A stretch of 64,000 nt of DNA, taken from contig CM035416.1 in the NCBI GenBank assembly GCA_020310875.1, positions 3,559,209-3,623,208 of the forward strand, written 5' to 3'. Shown piece after piece: positions 21,754 to 33,040 of this stretch (its first letter is position 1; the number at the start of each line of letters is the position of its first letter). Origin of the DNA: Ceratopteris richardii. Its lineage: Eukaryota; Streptophyta; Polypodiopsida; Polypodiales; Pteridaceae. Both the position numbers and the translations under genes were made by a program. The notes below the pieces were generated by a model. That model did not search any database, was not told the DNA's origin, and saw nothing but the letters and a program-made list of their open reading frames with translations.

Positions 21754-22094
21754 TAGGGCCACATTACAAGGCCAAGCATTCGGCACGTTATTCTTCTATT
21801 TCAGGATAGTGAAGCACATTTTCCCTCTTGGGAAATAGGAGAGCACTTGTACATAATTTAAAGAAAATTACTAAAAAAAATTAATAACCGCTTCGGCTAT
21901 GAACTAACTTTTATGTTTTTCTTTTAGACAAAAACATAAACATGTCTAAAAGTAGAAAAAATCCCAGGTATTACCTTTCTCACACCCACGGGGAAGGGAC
22001 GACACCATTCACGTGGAGCATTGCCAATCTTATGAAAGACAAATGAAGGAGGAATTTTGATACTATCTTGCCACTAATTCATACTCTATATTGA
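21754..22094 (+). other. Element A spacer with splice-acceptor-like sites
   Basis: This is non-coding, A/T-rich DNA between the PR2 tail and ORF3. It holds the T-rich TGTTTTTCTTTTAG ending at 21927, and GAGTGCAG directly before the ORF3 ATG at 22095. Both are acceptor-like and correspond in position to the sites in B and C. No gene is seen. Confidence 0.4.
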
Positions 22095-22700
22095 GTGCAG
22101 ATGGCATCTACTAATTCCAAAGCTACGCAAGAGGAAGAGCTCCAACTTCTTCCATTGGAATCAATAACAAAAGCAAGAGGTCATTGGTTTCTAGATGACC
22201 AACCAGTATCTGATCTCATTTTCATGGCCACTATCAAAATCATGGACCGGGATCACTACTTTCCTATCATGTTGCAAGATTTCAAGACCATCATACAAGG
22301 ATTACCATGCATGACGGATGTCTGGACACAAGCAGGAATGGATGCATTTCTCAGACTACCTATTTATCTACCAAATTTTTAGAGATGTACGCAAGTGATG
22401 AATACACTTCAGCTTGCATCGAATAAGAGGTCCGTCCCAAAGGCACGAGTACTGGATAAAGTGGGTACCTAGAAGACAATTCAATTCACTCATGAGCTGA
22501 TTAACAAGGCTTTTGGATGGAATCAAGAGGGAATCACAAATATCAAAGATGAATGTCACGATCCGAAAAAGAAAACGTTTCTGGAAATCAATAGAATGGA
22601 TATTGAAGATGTTGTTCACTTAGTGCACCAACACTTTTGTTTTCCAAGCATGCATAGATATACAACACCTCAAAAGATCGTGGTGCAACTAATTTGGCTT
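22095..22700 (+). pseudogene. Element A ORF3 fragment
   Basis: This is the N-terminal part of the clade's 3' ORF. It aligns with ORF3 of B and C: GHWFLDDQPVSD near the start, VWTQAGMDAF in the middle, and FCFPSMHRYTTPQK where C has FCFPKLPRYTMPHK. Stops occur at about 22380 and near 22470. Homology ends at about 22,695, so the coiled-coil part, polypurine tract and 3' LTR of element A are missing. Function unknown. Confidence 0.75.
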
Positions 22701-23050
22701 CCTTGTCTTGTGAGTCCTTGGGTGCTTTGACTGCTGCCAACAGTTGAGAACAAGGAGCTCAAGAGACCAAGTTTGTGAACAAGGCAAGTCCGTAGGCAAG
22801 TGGCCAAGAAGCAAAAAGGCAAGGCTCAAAAGACAAAGGTTGAGATCAAGGGTTGAAGAGACCCAAGTTGAGAACAAGAAGGTTCAAGAGACTATGCAAG
22901 GGTGAGGACATTAACTCAAGGGGACATCAAGGATTGATCATTGAGGACAATGATCTCTAGAAGGGGAAGAGAGTGTTAGACTCAAGAAATGATAGGTAGG
23001 AGATGGTTGAACCTCACCCTAAGGGGGAGGATTAGGAAGTAATCCTCAAT
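22701..23050. other. Unassigned spacer after truncated element A
   Basis: This is purine-rich sequence with repeated CAAGAGAC/GAACAAG-like words. A GGGGAAGAGAG followed by TGTTAGAC near 22,962 looks like a polypurine tract plus LTR start of another Ty3 element, but I find no matching second LTR. No gene is seen. Confidence 0.35.
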
Positions 23051-23054
23051 CATG

Positions 23055-23125
23055 GCTTTTGTGGCAAGTGGTTAGCCCATCGCATCCTAGTCGGTAGGTC
23101 ATGAGTTCAATTCCCACAATGAGAA
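23055..23125 (+). repeat. tRNA-like segment, possible SINE head
   Basis: It has an RNA polymerase III A-box-like TGGCAAGTGG at 23063-23072 and a B-box-like AGTTCAATTCC at 23105-23115. The spacing (about 42 nt) suits a tRNA-derived promoter. The flanking arms do not form a complete cloverleaf by eye. A tRNA-derived SINE or decayed tRNA is the best reading; chance is possible. Confidence 0.35.
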
Positions 23126-23159
23126 ATTGGAATAGTCAAACAGAAAGGAAAGGTTTGCA

Positions 23160-23460
23160 TACTAGATTCTCGAGATTTGAGAAGAAAATTCATGCATGAT
23201 AACCATGATGTTCCTTGCATAGGGCATCCTAGTGTTGACAAGACAATATAGCTTGTTAGAAGAACAACTTGGTGGCCTGGATTAGCAAATTAAGATGTCC
23301 ACACTTATGTTCAACAATGCTTTATGTGTCAAGTCAACAAGGCACAAAAGTTAAAGATACAAGGTCTCTACATCCTTTACAGATTCCAAATCATAAATGG
23401 GAGAGTGTATCCATCGACTTCATAGTCGGGTTATCGTGGACCCAAAAGAAGCGGGACACT
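23160..23460 (+). pseudogene. Chromovirus-type integrase fragment
   Basis: Broken frames resemble the N-terminal half of a chromovirus (Ty3) integrase: GHPSVDKT, TTWWPGL, DVHTYVQQCFMCQ for the H2C2 zinc module, then WESVSIDFIVGL and TQKKRDT leading to the first catalytic Asp region. It has several stops and frame changes. It differs from integrases A-C, and nothing recognisable of the element survives on either side. Confidence 0.7.
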
Positions 23461-25314
23461 ATCCTAGTTGTGGCTTGGGATACATGTTATCTTCCCAAGG
23501 AGGAAGCATGTCTTTTTTTCCTCTACCCTAAAGGACAATCCTCACATCTTTTTGCCAAATGGATTTTAAGAGCTCTTGGTGTGGATGATTACTAGGCATG
23601 GCTTATTAAAAGGAAAACTCATCTTTTTCATGTTGATGAAAATATGTTTTGGACCAATTGGGACATTAGGTCCATTGTTTTCTCCCCTCAGTGGTTTGTC
23701 CCTTTGGTGCACTTTAACCTGGAGGATATGGTCTACTTGGATGGATGTCAAGAAACACTTATTCCCCTAATGATTGGTACTCAAACAAATCTTTTATCTT
23801 TCAAGACTCTGTGCAATGTGGCTAGTTGGCTTACAAGATGAAGCACAAGTTATCCATCAGAGGGCACAAAGTTTGCACAACTAACTTTCACCATTGGTAG
23901 GATTTATTTTAAAACCAAGATTTCATGAGATACATCCGAGTGGATGAGATACCTCAACTCTTTAGTGGTTGCAAGGATCTCCTAAATGAAAAAATCATTG
24001 ACTTGCATAAATTGGATTTGAATGTTTCTAACCATGGAAATGTATTCATGAATCTGTGGCTTGGCTAATGTATACTTCTTACAAAATGTACAAGGGCACT
24101 CTTGACAATATTTTTGCCAAGGTCAATAATAAGCAAGACCTATACTAGTCAAAGGTATAGTTAATGTACACATTTCTCTGCATTTGAAATTTCCTTAAAA
24201 ATATGAACGAGTCTTTGTTGCTTTGGCTATTGTTGTACCAAGGCATTTGAACTAAATCAAAGTCCAAGAAATGGAACATAGGTATTGGCTTGTATGCAAG
24301 ATGTGGAGAAGAAGAAACCTTTGGGAAACTATCCAACAAGTTTTGGGATGAACTTCATAAACTTTGTTGAGATTTACATGCCCCTTTTTGGAATGCCAAA
24401 GAGTCCCTCCTTGGTGAATGCTCAAGAATGCGTCGTCTAGTTTGGCAATTATGAAGGAGTACCATCATATATGACTAAGAAAAAATGATGTTGCATTTAA
24501 GAAAGGAAAAAATAACTTCTTGTATCAACTCAAGAAGACTCTCAAAGATAATGGGATAGAGTATCTAAAATGCATGTTTAAATTCTTGCCCCTTCATGTT
24601 ATTCTCTTTGAATTAATGAGTCTTGTAAAACTCTATAAATGGAGGGAGTCCCTCGAGGAATGTTACTCTGCCAAGAGATTCCATTATGCCTTTATCTCTA
24701 CACCAACAAGATTGTCTTTCTGTTTGTCACCTTTATAGTTAATTATTTAAGCTTGACAATGGCTTAGCCTTTTCCTCATCTATAATCTTACTCTTATTTA
24801 ATATACTTTCTTATTGTTTTCCAAAAAAACAAATACAATGGATTAAAATAAAGGAACTATAGGAGAGCGGAGAGGAGATACATTGCAGGTATAAACATCT
24901 CATCTACACTATGCACATTCCCTTTTTTCTCCAATTATCCTACTTGTGTTACAAAATTTGTGGCATGTCTAAACAACGGACACTCTTACAACTTTTGATT
25001 CTCTTGCAAGTGAAGGAATGGTTTGATGGACAATTTATCACATGGATTATACTGTATGCATCATAGTTATTACCATGTGTGATCTAGATTGTTTGATTAT
25101 GTAGTACCGACCATCTCCATACACCTTGTATTTAGTTACCACAAGATGAATGATGACTCTATTTGCATATAACGGGATGGAGAACATTTATTTTTTATTT
25201 TCCCACATCTAGTTCTATCAAATTCACATTGTCTATACTTATGTCTATAATATGCCTAATTCTTAACACCCATTTAGATTTTTCTCATCAACTAGCCTTT
25301 TGACTAACCCTAAT
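23461..25314. other. Unrecognised AT-rich stretch
   Basis: Short open frames on both strands show no family I recognise. There are no LTR-like direct repeats, zinc knuckles or RT motifs by eye. It is probably old, decayed transposon or intergenic DNA. Confidence 0.5.
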
Positions 25315-27079
25315 ATTCTTGGAAGGATTTATAGGTGATTTTTCTAAAATAGACACCAAAGATAGTGCAACTACACTAATTTATGTGTTTAAGAAAAAAA
25401 CCTGAGGAGAGTGTAAGGATAGCTGCAAGACGATTGAAGCAGTATCTAGATAGTCCAAATGATGAAAAACCATCTATGCCTAAAAGAGTGTCATTATTGA
25501 TTGAATAAAGAACAATGGTTTATTGTCCAAGTTTTCCATGTCTAGCTTCTTGCACGAAAGAAGCCATTGTTTTAGAAGATGATCGAGGAACTAATCTTCT
25601 AATATATGATCAACAAGTCAATGTGGAGAGTAAAATACCACCCACAAAATGATTTTCTCAAGCCGTAGAAAAATTTTTAGGAGCCAGAGCCAAATTGAAC
25701 ACAATCAACCCCATAATAACTCAACCCAGGAAATGTTATGAGTGTGGAGAAACTCTAGAAAATAAATGGATGAATCAAAAAAGGGAGGAGTGTGTCTACA
25801 GTGAACAACCACTAAGAGAAATGGAGTATCAACACTAGCCCTTACAACTAAGGGACTTAAGAGATTTTTTGGAAAACCTACACCTATCCTAGGTAGACAA
25901 CCACTTGTACCAGTTAATATTGTTCCATTAAAGTGCACATTTGAAGAAGAAAATTTGCAAAGATCCTTAGTACGAAGTAGAGAGTACTCTGATGACTATA
26001 ATAGCCATTTAGAAGATCATTTTAAAGACACAAGTTGGGACTATACATACAACCAAGAACCTGATCTTCAAGCCTTGGATTTGGGAAATGGGAAAGTTGA
26101 AATGGATGAAGCCACATTCATGTACATAACCAATAATTATATGTAAAATCCAAAACCACAATTCAAGAACATACAGAAGGTAACTTGTTATAGGTGTGTA
26201 GGAGAAAACTTTGTAAGAGATTGTCCTCAACCACCTACTCTTAGAATGAATGGAGCACATTGTGAGGATTGTAGGAGAGTGCAATTGATTAGGGATTGTC
26301 CAAAACATCCACATAGGAAAATTACAATAAACATATACCCTTGAAAGCAGTAGAAAATCAAAAAAGTTTTGGAAGTGATCAAGATGCGATAGCACATGTT
26401 AAGGTAATAACTAAAGCGCAAGAAAAACACCAAAAAATAAATATTGATGAAGAGAATGAAAATATGAAAAAGAATTCTTCATGGAAAGAGAGAAGAGCTA
26501 ACCAAAAATCAAAATGGGAAAAGAAACTAGAAGGATTGGAGAAGACATTACAAAGGAAACTGCAAAAGAAATTTGAAGAAAATTATTCTAAATAGAAAGT
26601 TGTGTGTAAGAAACTACAAGATTTTTTAGGAAAATTAGAAGGTTTGATCAAAGCATATAGGGAAAGAATAGAGGAAGGACCCATACCATCTGATCAAGAA
26701 AATATATATCCATTGCTAAAACTAGAAGCAGAGAGAATGCAGCTATATAAGGAAATCATAGAAAAGACAAAAAATCTTATAGAAGAATATCCATTAGCAA
26801 CTAACCCTAAAAACATAGAAAATTGGTAGGGAAAAGTATGGAAAGAAGTATGGGAGAATAAACTTTAAATGCAAAAAAATGATCAGCTACCCTATTTATG
26901 AAGTCAAGAGGAGAAATAACAAATTATGGAAACAAACACAATTGAGGAGATACCATTGAAAATGGAGGTTAGGTTGAACTATCAATGCAAGATTTGATGT
27001 CAATGGACTTTAAGGGAAGTGATGAAAAAGAGCCCTCATATGCAAGAATATCTAAGTAAAGAGATAAAGAATTAAACTG
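25315..27079 (+). pseudogene. Element D gag relic
   Basis: This is decayed Gag closely related to that of element C. Homology starts at FLEGFIGDFSK near 25,315, then RLKQYLDSPNDEKPSMPK, and a half-lost first zinc knuckle (CYECGE). The segment LQALDLGNGKVEMD is nearly identical to C. Two further knuckle remnants follow, CYRCVGENFVRDC and CEDCRRVQLIRDC; the second has lost its His. A Lys/Glu-rich charged linker comes next. At least ten stops interrupt it. It ends at 27079 where chromovirus E is inserted, and the protease and RT resume at 62,495. Confidence 0.9.
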
Positions 27080-27084
27080 AAAAT
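27080..27084. repeat. Target-site duplication AAAAT, left copy (element E insertion)
   Basis: AAAAT precedes the TGTTATCAGG LTR start and recurs at 62490-62494 after the right LTR end. Closing the gap rejoins element D gag to its protease region in an order matching element C. The A-rich sequence makes chance agreement somewhat easier. Confidence 0.75.
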
Positions 27085-27599
27085 TGTTATCAGGATCTTG
27101 CTCATGCAGACACAGAGGCTACAGATGCTAAAAACACACAAAAAAATAGACATGCTAGGAGATGAGACAAAACACAGTATTGGATGCAATCTGCCCCCAT
27201 GCACTCTGTTCCAATAGTCCACAAAGTGCATGTATTTATAGGAAATTTTGATTATGTGGAAAAACTAGCTACATGAGAGCGACTTCAAAAAACACGAGTG
27301 AAAGTAAAAGTTGGTAACTTTTGCAAAAAGACTTTGCTTTTAATATCAAAAATTGCCATCTACAACAACCCTTATTCCAACCACTACTTTACTAATTGTT
27401 TCTAAAAATAGAACCCTCTACTCGGGTTTATTTACAAACTATATAAATTATAAATCGAAATATTTATGTCCACCCTTTCACACTTTTGATGCCCTCACGA
27501 ACATTTAGTTGCTATATCAAAAACACCAAAACACATTAATACATTAATAAATTGACACTCCAACAATTCCTTGTTCAACACATTCCATCATTCATAACA
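27085..27599 (-). repeat. Element E (chromovirus) 3' LTR
   Basis: This LTR starts TGTTATC and ends TAACA. Its last roughly 315 bases match 62202-62489, with many substitutions and some indels, so it is old. On the minus strand it starts TGTTATGAAT and carries a TATAAATA box at 27233-27240. An ACTGAGGGGCA polypurine-like stretch (minus strand) adjoins it at 27600-27610. Confidence 0.75.
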
Positions 27600-27796
27600 T
27601 GCCCCTCAGTTGAAAAAAGCAACTCACCTCAGTTGATAAAATAAAAATAAGCATGGATGGCCAGTCACATGTTCCATCACTAAAGGAAAATAAGCATGTT
27701 CCATGTAAAAACACATGCATGGAAATGTTCATGGAATAGTTACATTAATGTGTTTGTGTATGATATGCAAAAATTTAGTGGTAATAATGTCATGTT
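27600..27796 (-). other. Element E 3' untranslated spacer
   Basis: This is AT-rich sequence between the chromodomain stop and the polypurine-like stretch beside the LTR. No gene is seen. Confidence 0.5.
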
Positions 27797-29678
27797 AATT
27801 GTGTTTTATGTATCCATTGACATTCTTCAATGGAGTGATTTTTGTACTCAACTAAATATCAATGATATTGAGTACCTGTGCATGTAGTAGTGACATCATG
27901 ATCAATTATTTTCTCAGGAACTAAGATTTCAGATTGTTCTTCAATTAAAGGAGGGTCATCAAGAAGTGGAGTGAGTGGTAAAGTGCATTTAAAGGGTTTA
28001 AGTAAACTAATATGAAAAGAGTTATGTATATTCTAATGAGATAGTATACCTAATCTGAATGAATTATCATTGATTTTTTTGTGTAATGCAAAATGGTCCA
28101 TAATAGCGTGGTGCAAGTTTAATTTTAGGATATTGTAGAATATTTTTGAGACGTCTTTTAATGATAAGCAACCACACAAGATCATTCTCCTTAAATTCCT
28201 TGGATAATCATTTTGTATTGACATTACGTGCATAAGGTTCTTGAATTTTCCTAATGTGGTCGTGAACAATATCGTGAAGTATAAAAATGTGATCTTGAGC
28301 AATATAATCAACCATCAAAATGTCAGTTTGAGTAAGTGACATGGGAGTGGGAAGATTTTTACCATAAACAATTTCAAAAGGTGCACGTGCAGTAGTGGTA
28401 TGTGTGGTGTTATTGTAAGCAAATTGAAGCAATGGCAACGTTTCATCCTAATTAGTGGGATTATCTAATGAATAACAACACAATAAATCAAGAATAGTAC
28501 TGTTTGTAGCATCACTTTCCCCATTTTTGGGATGAAATGCAGAGCTAAAATCTATTTTAGAACCAAAATGTTGAAATAAGGAAACCCAAAAATGATTACA
28601 AAATCTAACATCACAATCAGATAACATTACATTAGGAAATCCATGATGTGGGAAAATGCATTTAACAAAAAATTTGCAGCCTGAGTTGCAGATAAAGTTT
28701 TTCTACAAGGAATGAAATATACATATTTACTAAACCTATCAACTATTGTCCAAATCATATCATTATGTGATGAAATGATAGGAAGACCTGTGATAAAATC
28801 CATAGAGATTTGTTCCCATGGTTGGTTTGCAATGGGGAGTGGCATTAATAATCCAAATGGTTTATCATGATGATATTTTACACGCTCACATACAATGCAT
28901 TGAGAAACATAATGTGCAATATCGTTTTCCATGTGCGGCCAAAAGAAGAAATCTTTGCAGGTAGAAATGGTGCTTTGTATGCCTCTATGACCCATGTAAG
29001 ATGTTTCATGCATTTCTTTGATGAAAAAATATTTAATAGCTTGGGTTATACACAATCTATGTTGAAAATAGAGTAAACCATGGTGCCATGGTGAAATGTA
29101 TAATGTTCATCAATAAAGATGCACCATTGTTGAATTCATGCCATGCACGTGAAAAATACAAATCAGATGCATAAATGGAAATCATTTCTTGAAATGAATG
29201 AATTTTCATGGCATAAATATTATGCAAAACAATAGAATGTGAAGGAAAATAGGTAAGAGCATCAGCTACAACATTAGTTTTACCAGGTTGATATTGGGTC
29301 ATGGGTTGGAAACTTTGAATGAATGAAGCCCATTTAAGATGTCGACTAGAGATTAAGGGCTGATTTAATTAATGCTTAATAGCCTATTGATCGGTTTTGA
29401 TTAAGACCTTAGAGCCCATAAGATAGTGTTTCCAAATTTGCAAAGCATGCCCAATTGCTAACAATTCTTTATCATATGTAGTATAATTCTTTTCTGGGCG
29501 TGTAAGCTTCCTACTCTCAAATGCAGTAGGATGATCATTTTGCATTAAAAGAACACCTATTCATGACCCACTATCATCAATAACAACATGAAATGGTTGT
29601 GAAAAATCACGTAACTATAAAAAAGGTGCATGTGAAAGTGCATGTTTGATTTTTTCAAAGGATTTTTGTTGGGTAAGT
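27797..29678 (-). pseudogene. Element E chromovirus pol relic: RNase H, integrase, chromodomain
   Basis: On the minus strand, RNase H scraps (RKLTRPEKNYTTYDKELLAI, PGKTNVVADAL) run from 29,678 to about 29,060. They are followed by an integrase with ETSYMGHRG, FWPHMENDI, CIVCERVK, WEQISMDFITGLP and VDRFSKYVYF. The integrase tail has FAYNNTTHTTTARAPFEIVYG and RYYGPF. The C-terminal region at about 28,030-27,797 reads SFHISLLKPF, then a chromodomain remnant (EKIIDHDV ... YLVEYKNHSIEECQW). Chromodomains guide chromovirus integration to heterochromatin. Many stops are present. It is cut at 29,678 by Copia element F inside RNase H. Confidence 0.85.
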
Positions 29679-29908
29679 TGTTGGAGTTAGACCTCTGCGG
29701 AAGCATGTGAATAGTACAAGGAAGAAGAAGAAGCTTGGAGTACAACACACAATACTAAATGTATTACCACTAGAATGTACAAAGATAAGTAGCTCGTTAG
29801 GGCAATAGGCATATATACAAGATGGGGAAAAAAACATCCTAAAGAGGGAAAAAAGTGTCGCGACGGTCCTTATGTGTTCACATACATCATTACCTAAATA
29901 TATCAACA
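29679..29908 (-). repeat. Element F (Ty1/Copia) 3' LTR
   Basis: This 230-bp LTR has TGTTG/CAACA ends. On the minus strand it is preceded by the polypurine tract CCAGGGGGGATT (plus 29909-29920). TAAGT at 29674-29678 would be the target duplication, but the partner LTR is missing. It contains a single TCGCGACGGTCC, one base from the repeated motif of element B's leader. Confidence 0.75.
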
Positions 29909-31310
29909 AATCCCCCCTGGGAGTGATGCGGTGAACAAGGAGCTCGCACTCATGTATAAGGAAGTGCTGAGGTATGCGAAAATCACTCCACAAAAGGAAG
30001 TAAGCCCAAAGCTTTGCGGAAAGCTTCAAACTTCTCCCTAGGCAGAGCCTTCCTGAAAAGGTCTACAATGTTTTCCTGCATGGGCACATATGCCAAGCTG
30101 ATCTCCCCAGTAGAGAACCTCTCCCTGACATAATGATAATGCACCTCAATAGTGGACACACGAGTGTCATAGCAACCAGCCCAATCAGAGTCAGAAAAAG
30201 CATGCAAATCTGGTGGTAGTGATCCCCCCTTGGGATAAAACAACCCAAGTAGCTGAGAACCACTCAAGTAGTGAAAGATGCACTTAATCACCTGCCAATG
30301 CTTGATTCCTGGGCAATGCATTAACCTGTTCATCTATGAGACAACAAACTGAATATCTCGTTGAGTAATGCATAAGTAATTCAAGAATCCAACAACCTGC
30401 TGATAGAGAACAACATCAAATGCATCTCCAACATCATGAAGACTCAATTGTAAACCTATGTCCATATGATTGGCAATAGGTTTACAGTCTTCAAGGCCAA
30501 AGTGCTACAATAATGTGTCAATATATTTTGTTTGACACAAATCCATTCCACCATCAATGTGCATAAGTTGAATGCCCAAATAATGATGCAAATGCCCCAA
30601 ATCAGACATCTCAAATGAGGCATGTAAATCAGCCTTGAAATCAGCAATATGCTTCTCATGAGGACTAGTGAGCAGCATGTCATCAACATACACCACAATC
30701 ATCAGAAGTACATCTCTAGCACGCTTGACATATAAGGTGCTTTTAGTTGGACTGTTCTCAAAACCATGTGCAATCAGATAGGCATGTATCTTTTTATACC
30801 AAGCATGTGGTGCTTGCTTTAAACCATATAATGACTTCTTTCACCTACACTCTTGGTTCTCATGCCCTTTCTGCACAAAGCCATGAGGCTAAAAAACATA
30901 CACTTCTTCATGCAAGTCACCATTCAAAAAATTGTTTTAATGTCCAACTAATGTGCATTCCAACCATGATGAGCTGCAAGTGCACAAATGCTATGAACAG
31001 TAGTCATTGGGCAAGTAGGAGCAAATGTTTCATCAACATCAATGCCTCTTTCCTATGCATAACCCTTTGCAACAAGCCTAGCCTTATACCTGTTAATTGG
31101 TCCATCAGGTTTATGCTTTAGCTTGTATACCCACTTAGTGCCAATGGCCTTCTTGCTAGGAGGCAAGTCACATAAAGACCAAGTACCATTTTTCATGATA
31201 GCATCATATTCAGATTGCATTGCAGCCATCCAATGTTCAGAATTTTGTGCTTCATCAAAAGGAAATAGGTTCAGTCTCATCAAAGAGACTAGAGGCAGCC
31301 ATAGCATAGC
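29909..31310 (-). pseudogene. Element F Copia reverse transcriptase and RNase H relic
   Basis: Minus-strand frames show a Copia RT: GTKWVYKLKHKPDGPINRYK, YKARLVAKGYA, KKSLYGLKQAPHAW and VVYVDDMLLT (catalytic YVDD near 30,690), then YLGIQLMH. RNase H has SDSDWAGC and a C-terminal ALPREKFEAFRKALGL. The middle of RNase H is deleted between DTRVS and TIEVHYHY. Several stops and frame changes make it inactive. It is read in the same direction as the integrase to its right. Confidence 0.9.
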
Positions 31311-33040
31311 AATCTAATGCAAAAGAGGCACTACGAGAGCCTGATCGAGTACGATATGAGAGAGGTGCATCTAATTTGTTGTCACGCAAAGTTTGCACCA
31401 GCCATTTTGGCATGATTTTTGCCTGCTCATTATCAGCTCTCTCATCAACAAGTGCATCATGTAAATGTGCATGAGAAATGGAATGATCTGCATCATCACA
31501 TGAAACCTGCAACGGCTAAGAAGTTGCCTCATTAGGACCAGTACTAGATTGTCCATCTGTAAAAAGAAGAAGCAAAGTATCATACATGTCTTTTGGAGCT
31601 AACAGATGTCTCCTTAGTACATGAAAGCAATGGTTGAATAGCATCTTCCACAAAAACAACATCACGGCTAACGAGGATGCGTTTATTCTGTGGATCATAG
31701 AGACGATAGCCTTTACTTTTAGAACTGTACCCAACAAAAATACATTTTACTACTTTATCATCCAATTTTCTACGATGTTGTTCAGGCACTAATGCATATG
31801 CCAGACAACCAAAAACACACAGATGAGCAATGGATGGCTTGCGATCATGCCAAGCCTCATATGGAGTGCCAGACTACAGTGCTTTAGTGGAACACCTATT
31901 AAGTACATATGCTGCACACATGACAGCCTCAAGCTAGAATTTATGTGGTAAAGCCTCACTCTTGACCATATACCTCGCCATCTCCATGAGTGACCTATTC
32001 TTCTGTTCAGCAACTCCATTCTTTTGAGGTGTATACAACACTGTACACTAGTGTTTTATCCCACGTTCAACTTGAAATGCATTAAAATCAGAAGACAGAT
32101 ATTCCCCCCCTCGATCAGAATGGAGGGTGCCCATTTTACATGTTAATAGACAGATTTTTAGCCAAAACCAAATACTGTTTGAAGCATATGAACACTTTGG
32201 ACTTTGCTGTCAATGGATATACCCATGCATGCCTGTAAAAATCATCAATGAAAGTCACAAATGAAAGATAATTTCCAAAAGAAGGTGTTTGCATAGGACC
32301 ACAGACATCATTATGTACAAGATGCAATTTTTGAATATCCCGAATTGAACCATCTTTTGGAAATGAGGAACGTTGCATTTTGCCCAAAATATAGCCTTCA
32401 CAAACCTGTTCTCGAGGTGCCTCAAGTTTGGGCAAAGAGGACACGATTTTAGATTTTTGCAGGCATAGCAAACTAGAAAAATTCAGATGACCAAAGCATG
32501 CATGCCAAAGCTTTGCATCTGACATAGCCTGAGAATCATGTACTGCACATGCCAAATAATTCACAGATCTTTCATAGTCTATGAGCTTATAGAGACCACG
32601 ACATAAAATGTCAGAAGCAATAATCACATCACCATTTGACAGATCATGAACTGTACACCTATCATCAACAATTTTCACAACCAAGCCAATCTTGGCTAAA
32701 GCTAAAACTGATAACAGATTTTTCTTGATCCTTGGCACAAATAAAGCATCTGAAAAAGTGAAAGAACTACCATCAACAGTAGTCAAATTGATCTTACCAA
32801 CTCCCATGACAGGATAACAGGAGTTGTTGGCACATGTGAATGTATTCCCTGTAGGGGCAGGCTCGAGGAAAGTGAAGAAGCTACGCTGCAAGGGGATATG
32901 TTTGGTCAACCCACTATCAAAGTACCAAACATCTGAGTCTACTGCAAATATGCACTGCTCATGAGAAGATGGGTCAAAACTGCAAACAATAGTAAATGCC
33001 CATTCTTCTTCTTGCACAAGATTAGCAGACTTTTCTCAGC
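31311..33040 (-). pseudogene. Element F Copia protease remnant and integrase
   Basis: On the minus strand from about 33,040: QEEEWAF, the usual junction before the Copia protease, then WYFDSGLTKH where the active site normally reads Asp-Ser-Gly-Ala. The GAG-pre-integrase region follows (LWHACFGHLNFSSL), then the integrase core with HNDVCGPMQTPSF and FIDDFYRHAWVYPL. Frame breaks follow, then the C-terminal KCIFVGYSSKSKGYRLYDP. GAG, primer site and 5' LTR are absent: at about 33,040 the sequence changes abruptly to element G ORF3. Confidence 0.88.

Noticed and set aside
22960-22975. Polypurine tract followed by TGTTAG, suggesting another LTR
   Set aside because: I could not find a second copy of the following sequence or a matching LTR end within the window.
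23461-24760. Possible host exons in short plus-strand ORFs
   Set aside because: No recognisable domain, no consistent splice sites and many stops; it directly follows a chromovirus integrase scrap.
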